Source: Pseudomonas gingeri (GTDB taxonomy: Bacteria > Pseudomonadota > Gammaproteobacteria > Pseudomonadales > Pseudomonadaceae). From it: a stretch of 64,000 nucleotides of DNA. The DNA is taken from assembly GCF_013386115.1 (NCBI RefSeq), contig NZ_JACAOR010000001.1:400639-464638 (forward strand), written 5' to 3'. Below, piece by piece: positions 44,726-53,498 of the stretch. The first letter of the stretch is position 1. Each line of letters starts with the position of its first letter. The position numbers and the translations under genes are program-made. The notes under the pieces were generated by a model that searched no databases, was not told the origin of the DNA, and was given only the letters and a program-made list of their open reading frames with translations.

Positions 44726-46859
44726 CTGGCCCCGGCACCTGCTGTGCCTGTCCCTCAGCCTGCCGCTCGGATCGGCGCTGGCCTGCGGTCCGGACTTCCC
44801 GTTGCGTCTGCTCGACGACCGCGCGCAATCCCTGGCGGAACTGCCGGAAACCAACTTCGCCTTTGAAGTGAACCGCCTCGGCCAGGCCATTGCCGGCCTC
44901 AAGACCGTCACCGATGCCACGCTGAGTCCCTACTGGGACAGTGACGACAACACCCGGCCCTATCGCGAGCAGCGCGACAAGGTCGAGGCCGGCGAGCTGC
45001 CGGAGAACCTGCGGGCCAAGGTGGCGCAACTGCGCACCTTGCCGGATCCGCAGCAGGTGGAGGCCCAGGGGGCGGACCTGCCTGACGAGTTGCGCCTGTA
45101 CATCGCCGGCGCGGTGGCCTTCGACGCCGGCAACCAGGCCCTGGCGGCGGAGTATTTCCGCAAGGTCCTCGCGCTGCCGGCCGAACAGCGCAAACTGCGC
45201 AGCACCTGGGCGGCCTATTCCCTGGGCCGCGCCCTGGTGGCCCTCGGCACCGAGGCCAGTGCCGACCCCGAGGCGAGCGCTTCCGTGTTGCAGGCCCAGG
45301 CGCGGCTGGCCTTCCAGCAGGCGCGGCAATTGAGTGCCGGGGATTTCAGCGATCCCCTGGAACTGGGTGTCGCCAGCCTCGGCGAGGAAGCCCGGCTGGC
45401 CAAGCTCAACGGTGACTGGGACAGCGCCGTGCAGCTGTACGCCAGCCAGAGCCGCCTGGGTTCCGGTTCGGGCTATACCTCGCTCAAGCAGGTGGCCGCG
45501 GAACTGGTCGCGCTGCCGGACGAGCAATTGCAGGCGCAATTGAAGCATCCGACGGTGCAGAAGCTGTTCACCGCCTATTTGTTGAGTCGCGTCGGCTGGT
45601 TCTTCGACGAACAGCCGGCGCAGGAGCAACGCCTGACCCAGTTGCTGCTGGCGAGTGTCGGCGACAGTTTCGACAACGCCGATCGCCTGGCGGCCCTGAG
45701 TTACCAGAAGGGCGACTTCGTCGCCGCCAAGGCCTACCTGGAGCATGCCGGTGATGGCGGCCTGGCCTGGTGGGTAAGGGCCAAGCTGGCCTTGCGCGAG
45801 GGTGACAAGGTCCAGGCAGCGGCCGCCTATGCCAAGGCCGCGGCGGCCTTTCCCAAGGACGAGGTCTGGGGGCCACGGCGCAACGCCGACTGGTCCTTCG
45901 AAAGCGTCCAGCCCGGCTGCCGGGTCGAGGGTGAAAGCGCGATCCTGGCCCTGGATCGCGGTGACTACCTGCAGGCCTTCGACCAGCTCTACCGTAGCCA
46001 GGACATCTACTGGCCCGATGCGGCCACCGTGGCCGAGCGGGTCTTGACCCTCGATGAGCTCAAGGGCTATGTCGATGCCCATGTCCCGGCACCGCCGCCG
46101 GCCAAGGCCGAAGACAAGGACAATTATGTCCGTCGTCCGGTGGCGGCGCAGTTGCGTGAACTGCTGGGACGGCGGCTGTTGCGTGAAGGTCGCTACGCCG
46201 AGGCGCCGGCCTATTTCGACAGTCCGGAACTGCAGGCCGCTGCCCAGGCCTATGGCAAGGACCGCCAGGACGCCGCATCGCGCTGGACCGCCACCGGGAG
46301 GGCCGAGTCGCTGTTCGCCGCGGCAACCCTGGCGCGCAAGTCGGGGATGGAAATCCTCGGTTACGAGATGTCGCCGGACTATCGCTGGCTGGGCGGTGGC
46401 TACAGCCTGGGCACCGTGGAGGTGAAGCCGGGACCGTTCCTGGAAGCGGCCGAGGTGCAGCGCCAGCAGGGCAGTGAGGCCAGGCCCAACCAGCGTTATC
46501 ACTATCGCTGGATCGCCGCCGACCTGGCGAACCAGGCCGCCGACCAGTTGCCCCGCAGCAGCCAGGCCTTTGCCGCGGTGCTCTGCAAGGCCGCCGGCTG
46601 GGTCGCCGGTAGCGACGAGGAAATCCGCTACTACCAGCGTTATGTCGAGCAGGGACCGTATGTCAGCTGGGCGGCGAATTTCGGCCAGCAGTGCCAGGAA
46701 CCGAAGTTCGACAAGGCCAACAAGCGCTACCTGACCCAGCCATTGAACAGCGTGCGTTCGGCCCTGCGCCCCTACAAGGCGGCGTTGCTGGTGGCCGCCC
46801 TGGTGGCGCTGGGCGGTGTGGCGTGGCTGTGGATTCGTCGCCGCAAGGCCGCGCGGTGA
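44712..46859 (+). CDS. Large exported protein of unknown function with C-terminal membrane anchor
   Basis: 715 residues from ATG 44712 (AAGGAG upstream), overlapping the DUF3142 gene by 14 nt. I do not recognise a named domain. There is a signal peptide (LLCLSLSLPLGSALA-CGPDFP) and one C-terminal transmembrane helix (LLVAALVALGGVAWLWI) followed by basic residues, so most of the protein is periplasmic and anchored at its end. The middle is alpha-helical and TPR-like (AAEYFRKVLALPAEQRKL, ARLAFQQARQLS, AAAYAKAAAAFPKDE). The conserved order with the lipoprotein gene suggests they work together in the envelope. Confidence 0.75.
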   Translation: MSTRNWPRHLLCLSLSLPLGSALACGPDFPLRLLDDRAQSLAELPETNFAFEVNRLGQAIAGLKTVTDATLSPYWDSDDNTRPYREQRDKVEAGELPENLRAKVAQLRTLPDPQQVEAQGADLPDELRLYIAGAVAFDAGNQALAAEYFRKVLALPAEQRKLRSTWAAYSLGRALVALGTEASADPEASASVLQAQARLAFQQARQLSAGDFSDPLELGVASLGEEARLAKLNGDWDSAVQLYASQSRLGSGSGYTSLKQVAAELVALPDEQLQAQLKHPTVQKLFTAYLLSRVGWFFDEQPAQEQRLTQLLLASVGDSFDNADRLAALSYQKGDFVAAKAYLEHAGDGGLAWWVRAKLALREGDKVQAAAAYAKAAAAFPKDEVWGPRRNADWSFESVQPGCRVEGESAILALDRGDYLQAFDQLYRSQDIYWPDAATVAERVLTLDELKGYVDAHVPAPPPAKAEDKDNYVRRPVAAQLRELLGRRLLREGRYAEAPAYFDSPELQAAAQAYGKDRQDAASRWTATGRAESLFAAATLARKSGMEILGYEMSPDYRWLGGGYSLGTVEVKPGPFLEAAEVQRQQGSEARPNQRYHYRWIAADLANQAADQLPRSSQAFAAVLCKAAGWVAGSDEEIRYYQRYVEQGPYVSWAANFGQQCQEPKFDKANKRYLTQPLNSVRSALRPYKAALLVAALVALGGVAWLWIRRRKAAR

Positions 46860-46932
46860 GGCAATCGGCTCCGGGGCGTGCTATTGCTTAAAGGTAACGC
46901 CCCGAACAGCCATCAGCCGCAGAGGTGACGAT

Positions 46933-47163
46933 ATGCCGGTTAAGCACGATTTGTTCGCAGACCTGAAATTGACCCGGGAGCAGGTCAAGGAGCGCAGGGC
47001 GCAGGACAACAAGCTCAATCAGCTGCTCAACGACTATGAAGACATCGACAAACGGGTACTGGCAGCCGAATCGGCCCTGGCGGCGGATGATGAACTGAAG
47101 AAACTCAAGGAGAAGCGCCTGCTGGTGAAGGACAAGATCGTGCGGCAACTAGCCCCTCAATAA
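46933..47163 (+). CDS. YdcH/DUF465 family small coiled-coil protein
   Basis: 76 residues from ATG 46933 (GAGGTGACG upstream). It begins MPVKHDLFADLKLTREQV and is a charged coiled coil in two helices (NKLNQLLNDYEDIDKRV; DDELKKLKEKRLLVKDKIV), which is the DUF465 layout. Function of the family is not established. It is monocistronic or the tail of the preceding operon. Confidence 0.85.
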   Translation: MPVKHDLFADLKLTREQVKERRAQDNKLNQLLNDYEDIDKRVLAAESALAADDELKKLKEKRLLVKDKIVRQLAPQ

Positions 47164-47172
47164 CCCCCGAAT

Positions 47173-47664
47173 GATCGTTCCCATGCTCCCGCGTGGGAAC
47201 GCCCCACTGGACGCTCCGCGTCCGCTCTACAAGTGACGCGGAGCGTCACGGGCTGCATTCCCACGCTGAGCGTGGGAACGATCAAATAACCCCTGAGTGA
47301 TCGTTCCCATGCTCCCGCGTGGGAACGCCTCACTGGACGCTCCGCGTCCGCTCCACAGGTGAGGCGGAGCGTCACGGGCTGCATTCCCACGCCGAGCGTG
47401 GGAACGATCAAATAACCCTCGAATGATCGTTCCCATGCTCCCGCGTGGGAACGCCCCACTGGACGCTCCGCGTCCGCTCCACAGGTGACGCGGAGCGTCA
47501 CGGGCTGCATTCCCACGCCGAGCGTGGGAACGATCAAATAACCCCTGAATGATCGTTCCCATGCTCCCGCGTGGGAACGCCTCACTGGACGCTCCGCGTC
47601 CGCTCTACAGGTGACGCGGAGCGTCACGGGCTGCATTCCCACGCTGAGCGTGGGAACGATCAAA
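47173..47664. repeat. Four tandem copies of a 126-bp palindromic repeat
   Basis: Copies begin at 47173, 47299, 47425 and 47551 with an exact 126-bp period and only a few base changes. Each carries outer inverted repeats built on CGTTCCCA...TGGGAACG and an inner pair GACGCTCCGC/GCGGAGCGTC, so each is a long BIME-like hairpin. The full-length reading frames through it are an artefact of the period (126 is a multiple of three). This fills the 585-nt gap 47164-47748 apart from the promoter of the next gene. Confidence 0.9.
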
Positions 47665-47748
47665 ACCTTCGACATCGGTTATCGGCGCTGACGGTGTGGC
47701 AGGTATCATGTTGCGCATGAAACTCGTAATCCTTTCAACGGAGGCTCA

Positions 47749-48732
47749 ATGCGATCGATGATGTCGTCCACTGCCGAGGCGCCGATCAAGCCCAAGGTCA
47801 TGCTGATCACCATGTTCGCGCCCGAGGCCCAGACCTGGATCGAGCGCCTGGCGCTGGATCGTGAAATCCCGGTACCGGGGCTCAGCGCGCAATACCCGAA
47901 CATCCTCTGCAACGACCGGGATACCTGCCTGCTGGTGACCGGCATGGGCCAGACGAATGCCGCGGCGTCGGTGCTGGCCCTGGCGCTGTCGACACAGTTC
48001 GACCTGCGCCAGACCTATTTCCTGGTCGCCGGCATCGCCGGGATCAATCCGCACCGCGGCACCCTCGGCACAGCAGCCTGGGCGCGCTACCTGGTGGAGT
48101 TCGGCACCCAGTGGGGGCTAGACTCGCGGGATGCGCCGGAGCATTGGCCGACCGGCTATATCGGCATCAACACCCAGGGGCCGGACGAGAAACCGCCGCT
48201 GGACTACCAGACCGAAGTCTTCGAACTCAATCCGGCGTTGCAGGCCAGGGCGTTCGCCCTGTCCCGGCATGTGGTCCTGAGCGAGAGCGAGGAGTCGGCG
48301 GCCTGGCGGGCGAAGTACCCATGGGCGCCGGCCAACCAGCCACCGGTGGTGACCCGTGGCGATACCGCGTCGAGCAGCACCTGGTTCTCCGGGACACGCC
48401 TGGGCGAGCGGGCGGAAACCTGGACCCGGTTGCTGACCGACAACCAGGGCAGCTACTTCACCACCCAGCAGGAAGACAACTCCACCTACGAAGCCCTGCT
48501 GCGGGCGTCCCGGGCCGGACGGGTGGATATCAACCGCCTGGCGGTGGTGCGGGCGGGGTCGAACTTCGACCGGGGCTACCCGGGTTACAGCGACGTCGAC
48601 AACCTGCTCAAGTACGCCGAGCAGGGCGGTTTTGCCCCGGCCCTGGAAAACCTCTACCGCGCGGGCAACCCGCTGGTGCAGGCGATCCTCGGCAACTGGC
48701 CGGAGTGGGAGAAGGGTGTTCCCGAATCCTGA
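47749..48732 (+). CDS. Purine nucleoside permease (NUP family)
   Basis: 327 residues from ATG 47749 (GGAGG upstream). It matches the NUP family in KPKVMLITMFAPEAQTWIERL, CLLVTGMGQTNAAASVLAL, YFLVAGIAGINPHRGTLG, the QEDNSTYEALLRAS region and VVRAGSNFDRGYPG. The family is related to nucleoside phosphorylases and is annotated as periplasmic nucleoside uptake/hydrolysis. Unlike many members, no signal peptide is seen here: the N-terminus (MRSMMSSTAEAPIKPKV) is hydrophilic, so a cytoplasmic enzyme is possible. It is flanked on both sides by repeats. Confidence 0.85.
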   Translation: MRSMMSSTAEAPIKPKVMLITMFAPEAQTWIERLALDREIPVPGLSAQYPNILCNDRDTCLLVTGMGQTNAAASVLALALSTQFDLRQTYFLVAGIAGINPHRGTLGTAAWARYLVEFGTQWGLDSRDAPEHWPTGYIGINTQGPDEKPPLDYQTEVFELNPALQARAFALSRHVVLSESEESAAWRAKYPWAPANQPPVVTRGDTASSSTWFSGTRLGERAETWTRLLTDNQGSYFTTQQEDNSTYEALLRASRAGRVDINRLAVVRAGSNFDRGYPGYSDVDNLLKYAEQGGFAPALENLYRAGNPLVQAILGNWPEWEKGVPES

Positions 48733-48761
48733 ATCACCTTTTGTCGCGTTTGGAAGGCCCT

Positions 48762-48894
48762 CTTCGCGGGCAAGCCCGCTCCCACCCTGTAGGAGCGGGC
48801 TTGCCCGCGAAGGCGTCAGTCCACTCCACACAGAACTAAAGCCAGCCCATGTCAGCGAACTCCCCGACCTTGTGGGAGTGGGCTTGCCCACGAA
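48762..48894. repeat. REP elements (REPIN plus single REP) left of the RAYT gene
   Basis: Two REPs face each other with perfect 21-bp arms (48762-48782 and 48792-48812; core GCGGGCAAGCCCGC). A third, diverged REP (core GTGGGCTTGCCCAC) is at 48872-48894. The 3' tail of the unit, CACACAGAACTAAAGCCAG, occurs twice 79 bp apart; the second copy contains the stop codon of the RAYT gene. Confidence 0.85.
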
Positions 48895-48918
48895 GGCGTC
48901 GGCCCATTCCACACAGAA

Positions 48919-49377
48919 CTAAAGCCAGACGGAATCCCAAAGTGGATAATCACCCACCCTCTTGACCAAGCCCGCCCGTAGCGGATTGGCAACGATGTAC
49001 CGGGCGACGGCCAATAGATCCTCTTCCCGCCGTATTGCCCTGTCATGAAAGCCACTTTGCCAGAGAGGCCCCATGCGTCCTTTCCAATGATTGATGACAC
49101 GGGCCGAACGAGATTTGGTTTTGCGCATCAATTCATCGAGGGTGGCGTCGTGCAACTCCACTAGCCAATGCAAGTGATCGGGCATGACCACCCAGGCCAG
49201 GGAGTTCGTCAGGTGCTCCTCCTCGGCCTGCCTGAGGCAGCGAATCAGCAGGCGAGCAAGAAGAAAATCAGCGAAAAAGCGCTCACGTCCCCGTGTGATG
49301 GCAGTGAGCAGGTAAATCCTTCCGGGTTCCGAATAGCGACCGGTACGCAGGCGATGAGACTGGTAATGAGTTGTCAT
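48919..49377 (-). CDS. REP-associated tyrosine transposase (RAYT, Y1/IS200-like)
   Basis: 152 residues from ATG 49377 (AGGA 9 nt upstream; ATG 49386 lies directly after that AGGA and is less likely). The Y1 transposase core is visible: HUH-type VVMPDHLHWLVEL, the helix DELMRKTKSRSARVIN, GPLWQSGFHDRAIR, and the catalytic Tyr in VARYIVANPLRAGLV. RAYTs cut and join single-stranded REP DNA and are thought to spread REPINs; they are single-copy and not flanked by terminal repeats. Cognate REPs lie on both sides. The protein ends at DSVWL, inside repeated sequence. It appears intact. Confidence 0.92.
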   Translation of the reverse strand: MTTHYQSHRLRTGRYSEPGRIYLLTAITRGRERFFADFLLARLLIRCLRQAEEEHLTNSLAWVVMPDHLHWLVELHDATLDELMRKTKSRSARVINHWKGRMGPLWQSGFHDRAIRREEDLLAVARYIVANPLRAGLVKRVGDYPLWDSVWL

Positions 49378-49440
49378 CCATGACATTCCTGAGTGGCGGG
49401 AAAACCAACTTACCGTAGAGTCCGCTGGCCTGGCGGTCAG

Positions 49441-49878
49441 TCAATGCGGCAGGATGTGTCTGGGCAAATGCTTTCGCGGGCAAGCCCGCTCCCACAGGGA
49501 CTGTGGTGTCTGAAATACCGAGTCTGATGTGAGAAGCCAACGAAGGCGCCGGCCCACATCGGCGTCAATGCGGCAGGATGTGTCTGGACAAATGCCTTCG
49601 CGGGCAAGCCCGCTCCCACGGGGGCTGTGGTGTCTGAAATAGCGAGTCCTATGTGAGAGGCCAACGAAGACGCCGGCCCACATTGGCGTCAATGCGGCAG
49701 GATGTGTCTGGGCAAATACCTTCGCGGGCAAGTCCGCTCCCACAGGGACTGTGGTGTCTGAAATACCGAGTCTGATGTGAGAAGCCAACGAAGACGCCAG
49801 CCCACTCCACACAGCCCCCAAGCCAGTCCACATCGCCGAATGCCCCCACCCTGTGGGAGTGGGCTTGCCCACGAAGAC
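49441..49878. repeat. Three tandem 124-bp REP-containing units plus one further REP
   Basis: Units begin at 49441, 49565 and 49689, each starting TCAATGCGGCAGGATGTGTC and containing a REP (core TCGCGGGCAAGCCCGCTCCC, one copy with a changed base) followed by a shared tail. A diverged REP (core GTGGGCTTGCCCAC) closes the array near 49853-49878. Together with 49387-49440, which holds the RAYT promoter region, this fills the 574-nt gap up to the recombinase. Confidence 0.9.
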
Positions 49879-49902
49879 GTCGCCAATATCGATGCAGGTT
49901 TC

Positions 49903-49918
49903 CTGTATAACCATACAG
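49903..49918. promoter_or_regulatory. LexA (SOS) box upstream of the tyrosine recombinase
   Basis: CTGTATAACCATACAG fits the gamma-proteobacterial LexA consensus CTG-N10-CAG with the usual AT-rich alternating centre. A -10-like TATAGT follows at 49924-49929, so a LexA dimer would cover the promoter. The -35 is weak. Confidence 0.75.
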
Positions 49919-49960
49919 TGCGTTATAGTGATGACTTCCTGTTCCGCCTGAGCGAAGGTC

Positions 49961-50908
49961 TTGTCTTCTCCACCACCGATTGCGCCCGCCAGCCCGCTGG
50001 CCGAGGTCGGCCCTCCGGTCACGTTGTACCTGGCACGGCTGGCGCCTTCCAGTCGGCAGACCATGCGTTATGTGCTGCAGGATGCGGCGGATCGCCTGGG
50101 CCTGGACGATACGCCGATCGACGAGATTCCCTGGCATCAACTGCAACCGGCGCATATCACCGCGCTGGTGGCGGCCTTGCGCGAGGACGGCTTTGCTCCC
50201 AATACCTCGTCGCTGTACGTCAACGCCATCCGCGGGGTGATGAACCAGGCCTGGCAGCAGGACCTGATCACCCCCGAGCAACTGATGAAAATCCGTGCGG
50301 TCAAGGCGGCTGGTGGTTCGCGCCTGAGCCCGGGGCGTAATCTGCGACGCACACTGATCCGCGACCTGATGGAGGTCTGCGCCGCCGATCCACGACCCCA
50401 GGGCCTGCGCGACGCGGCGATCATCGCGATCCTCTATGGCACCGGCATGCGCAAATCCGAATCGGTGAATATCGAACTGCACCAGGTCGATATGGCCGAG
50501 CGCAGCCTGCGGGTCATGGGCAAGGGCAACCGGGAACTGATCAAGTTCGCCCCGGCCTGGGCTTTCGACAAGCTCGACACCTGGCTGAAGTTTCGCCGCG
50601 AGCAATTGCCTGACGGGGTCGCCGACGATGGCTTCCTGTTCAACCGCATCCGCCGCGGCCATCACATCACCCGTGAACGCCTGAGCAAACATGCGATCTA
50701 TTTCATTGCCAAACAGCGCGGGCGGCAGGTGGGCGTCGAGATCATGCCCCATGACTTCCGGCGTTCCTTCATCACCCGGGTGATCGAGGAGCATGACGTG
50801 TCGATTGCCCAGAAACTGGCGCATCACGCCAATATCGCCACCACGGCGGGCTACGACATGCGTGACGACAACGAACGGCGCAATGTCACCGACCGCTTCC
50901 TGCTGTGA
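49961..50908 (+). CDS. Tyrosine recombinase/integrase under probable SOS control
   Basis: 315 residues. The start is taken as TTG 49961, since the frame has a stop at 49949-49951 and the first ATG is 34 codons in. An N-terminal SAM-like core-binding domain (about 15-105) precedes a catalytic domain with the family residues: Arg in GTGMRKSESV, Lys in MGKGNREL, HDFRRSF (His-x-x-Arg), LAHHANIATTAGYD with His and the nucleophile Tyr. It is intact. It is solitary: no phage genes, excisionase, tRNA gene or att repeats are next to it. With a LexA box 43 nt upstream, DNA damage should induce it. Target site unknown. Confidence 0.88.
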   Translation: MSSPPPIAPASPLAEVGPPVTLYLARLAPSSRQTMRYVLQDAADRLGLDDTPIDEIPWHQLQPAHITALVAALREDGFAPNTSSLYVNAIRGVMNQAWQQDLITPEQLMKIRAVKAAGGSRLSPGRNLRRTLIRDLMEVCAADPRPQGLRDAAIIAILYGTGMRKSESVNIELHQVDMAERSLRVMGKGNRELIKFAPAWAFDKLDTWLKFRREQLPDGVADDGFLFNRIRRGHHITRERLSKHAIYFIAKQRGRQVGVEIMPHDFRRSFITRVIEEHDVSIAQKLAHHANIATTAGYDMRDDNERRNVTDRFLL

Positions 50909-50973
50909 AGAACCTCCGGCAGCAGTGTTAAGCTCCGGCGCTCCCGCAGACCGATTAGCCGAAAGGACGGAAC

Positions 50974-51696
50974 ATGTTCATACCCCTGGCCCTTGCATTG
51001 CTGCTGACCTGCTCCCTGGCACAGGCGCAACCCGCGCTGCTCGAGGATATGCCGCTGACCTACCTCGAACAGGCCAGCCCCGATACCCACGACCAGCCGC
51101 TGGTGATTTTCCTCCATGGCTACGGCAGCAACGAAGAGGACCTGTTCGGCATCAAGGACGACCTGCCGGCCAACTACACCGTGCTGTCGGTGCGCGGCCG
51201 CCTGGAGCTGGACCTGGGCAGCTACCAGTGGTTTCACAAGCGTACCGACGTGGCGCAGTACGACGGCAACAGCGAAGACCTGAAACTCAGTGCCGAGGCC
51301 GTGACCGACTTTATCCGGCGGGTCACCGAGAAGTATCACACCCAGCCGGACAAGGTATTCCTGGTGGGCTTCAGCCAGGGCGCGATGATGACCTACGAGG
51401 TCGCACTGCGGCATCCCGAAGTGCTGCGCGGTATCGCCGCGTTGAGCGGGCGGGTGTTGCCGGTGGTCAGGACCCAGGTCGGGTCAGCGTCGAGCTACCG
51501 GCCCCTGAGCGTGTTTATCGGCCACGGCACCGCCGATCCTCAGGTTCCCTACGCCGGCGCGACCGACGCCCTGGCGTTCCTCAAGGGCCTGTCCATCGAG
51601 CCGCAGTTTCATTCCTATCCGGGCGTCGGGCATACCATCAGCGGTCCCGAGGTCAAGGACCTGGCGAACTGGATCAGTGCCTCGCTGAAACCCTGA
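50974..51696 (+). CDS. Exported phospholipase/carboxylesterase-type alpha/beta hydrolase
   Basis: 240 residues with a signal peptide (MFIPLALALLLTCSLAQAQ). The catalytic triad is visible: Ser in the elbow VGFSQGAMM, Asp in HGTADPQVP, His in YPGVGHTIS; oxyanion motif FLHGYGSNEED. This is the abhydrolase_2 family (acyl-protein thioesterase/carboxylesterase-like). The export signal points to a periplasmic or secreted esterase. AAGGAC lies 8 nt before the ATG. Substrate not predictable. Confidence 0.88.
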   Translation: MFIPLALALLLTCSLAQAQPALLEDMPLTYLEQASPDTHDQPLVIFLHGYGSNEEDLFGIKDDLPANYTVLSVRGRLELDLGSYQWFHKRTDVAQYDGNSEDLKLSAEAVTDFIRRVTEKYHTQPDKVFLVGFSQGAMMTYEVALRHPEVLRGIAALSGRVLPVVRTQVGSASSYRPLSVFIGHGTADPQVPYAGATDALAFLKGLSIEPQFHSYPGVGHTISGPEVKDLANWISASLKP

Positions 51697-51712
51697 GCTG
51701 GAGAGGACCACC

Positions 51713-51817
51713 GATCGTTCCCACGCTCTGCGTGGGCATGCAGCCGTGACGCTCTGCGTCACAAAGCGGACGCGGAGCGTCCCGTGAGGCATTCCCACGC
51801 AGAGCGTGGGAACGATC
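51713..51817. repeat. BIME-like palindromic repeat (GTTCCCACGC family)
   Basis: A 105-bp element with outer arms GATCGTTCCCACGCT...AGCGTGGGAACGATC and inner pairs around GACGCTCTGCGTCAC. It is the same family as the 126-bp units at 47173-47664, in single copy, and may terminate the esterase transcript. The rest of 51697-51934 holds only the presumed promoter of the next gene. Confidence 0.85.
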
Positions 51818-51934
51818 AAGTCAGCGCGGGAACGATCGGCCTTCGACTGCACTTGCGCAAACGCCCGGGGTCAGATGTCGCATTGGTCGGATAAACCTCC
51901 GGCCGCCACGCCGTCAAAGACCTCGGGAGAAACG

Positions 51935-53419
51935 ATGAGCCAGGCTGTCCTCGCCACCGAAACCAACCGCCGCCAACTGCAGCAGATCATCGCCGGGCTG
52001 TCCGACGGAGTGATCCTGATCGAGGTCGACCAGAGCATTCTCTGGGCCAATGAGGCCGCCCTGGCCATGCACGGCGTCAATGAAGTCGGCGAGCTGGGTG
52101 CGAATGCCGCGCAGTACCGCGAGCGCTTCGCCCTGCGTTACCGCAACCACCATCCCCTGGACGCCGACAGCTATCCCATTGCCCGGGTCGCCAACGGCGA
52201 GACCTTCAGCGATGTGCTGGTCGAAGTGACGCCCCAGGCCGATCCGGAGCGCACCTGGGTCCATGACATCCGCAGCATGATCCTCACCGATCGCAATGGC
52301 GAACCGGAATCCCTGGTGCTGATCATCAGTGACGCGACCGAACTGGCCAGCGCCGAGCAGCGCTTCGAAAAGGCTTTCGGCGCCAACCCGGCGCCGGCGG
52401 TGATCTGCCGTCTCAGCGACCTGCGCTATATCAAGGTCAACCAGGGCTTCCTCGAGATGACCGGCTATACCCGCGAACAGGTGATCGGGCGTTCGGTCTA
52501 CGAGCTGGATGTCCTCGAGAATGCCGAGCGCCGCGAACTGGCGATCCAGCGGCTGGGGGAGGGCGCGACCATCCCGCAGATGCAGGCCGAATTGAAGCTG
52601 GCGGAGGGCGGCAGCAAGCTGGTGATCGTCGCCGGCCAGCCGCTGGATATCAACGAGCAAGACTGCATGCTGTTCTCCTTCATGGACCTGGAGCCACGGC
52701 GCAAGATCGAAATCGCCCTGCGCCAGAGCGAAGAGCGCTTCGCCAAGGCGTTTCGCCTGACACCGGTGCCGACCCTGGTCTGTGTCGCCGCCAGCCGGCA
52801 ACTGCTGGACGTCAACGAGGCCTTCCTCAACACCTGTGGCTACCTGGCCCCGGAGCTGTTGGGGCAGACAGTCGAAGAGGCCGGTTTTTTCGAGGACGAC
52901 AAGGTCTGTGAGCGGGTATTCGCCGCCCTGGCATCAGCCGGCACCCTGGAAAACCTCGACCTGAAGATCCGCCGCAAGGACCATGAACTGATCGATTGCG
53001 CCCTGTCCGCCGACAGCGTGCTGATCCAGGACGTGCCGTGCTATCTGCTGGTGCTGATGAATATCACCGAGCGCAAGCGCTCCGAACTGGAACTGGTGGC
53101 GGCCATCGAGGCGGCGATGCAGGATGCGTCCTGGTTCAGCCAGAAACTGATCGAGAAGTTGGCGACGGTCAAGAACGTCAGCCTGCCGAACCTGCCGGGC
53201 GTTGCCTTTACCGAACTCACGCCCCGCGAGCGCGATGTGCTGGAACTGATCTGCGAAGGCCTGGCCGACAAGGAAATCGCCGCGCGCCTGAAACTGGCGC
53301 CCAATACCGTGCGCAATCATGTGGCGACGGTGTATTCCAAGCTTGCCGTGCACAGCCGCAGCGAGGCGATTGTCTGGGCCCGCGAGCGTGGACTGTTCGT
53401 CAACCGGTCGAAGGGCTGA
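51935..53419 (+). CDS. LuxR-family regulator with three PAS domains
   Basis: 494 residues from ATG 51935 (GGGAGA upstream). Three PAS domains follow one another: about 10-130 (LSDGVILIEVDQSILWANEA), 140-255 (FGANPAPAVICRLSDLRYIK) and 270-390 (FRLTPVPTLVCVAASRQLL). The C-terminal LuxR helix-turn-helix (about 425-490) has ELTPRERDVLELICEGLADK and TVRNHVATVYSKLAVHSR. There is no receiver or kinase domain, so it probably senses a ligand or redox state through the PAS units and binds DNA directly. Target genes are not known; the small DUF1652 gene downstream is a candidate. Confidence 0.88.
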   Translation: MSQAVLATETNRRQLQQIIAGLSDGVILIEVDQSILWANEAALAMHGVNEVGELGANAAQYRERFALRYRNHHPLDADSYPIARVANGETFSDVLVEVTPQADPERTWVHDIRSMILTDRNGEPESLVLIISDATELASAEQRFEKAFGANPAPAVICRLSDLRYIKVNQGFLEMTGYTREQVIGRSVYELDVLENAERRELAIQRLGEGATIPQMQAELKLAEGGSKLVIVAGQPLDINEQDCMLFSFMDLEPRRKIEIALRQSEERFAKAFRLTPVPTLVCVAASRQLLDVNEAFLNTCGYLAPELLGQTVEEAGFFEDDKVCERVFAALASAGTLENLDLKIRRKDHELIDCALSADSVLIQDVPCYLLVLMNITERKRSELELVAAIEAAMQDASWFSQKLIEKLATVKNVSLPNLPGVAFTELTPRERDVLELICEGLADKEIAARLKLAPNTVRNHVATVYSKLAVHSRSEAIVWARERGLFVNRSKG

Positions 53420-53498
53420 GGGGTGCAAATGCACCAGTGCCACCAGTGCATATTCGGGTTTATTCCGGCGCCCCGGTGTTCCTAGCATGGTGTCCTGA

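Noticed and set aside
47157..47675. 172-aa frame across the 126-bp repeats
   Set aside because: The period is a multiple of three, so a frame stays open by construction; the product is only the repeat translated four times.
49931..49951. Tiny frame MTSCSA between the LexA box and the recombinase
   Set aside because: Six codons with no regulatory pattern; too short to support as a leader peptide.
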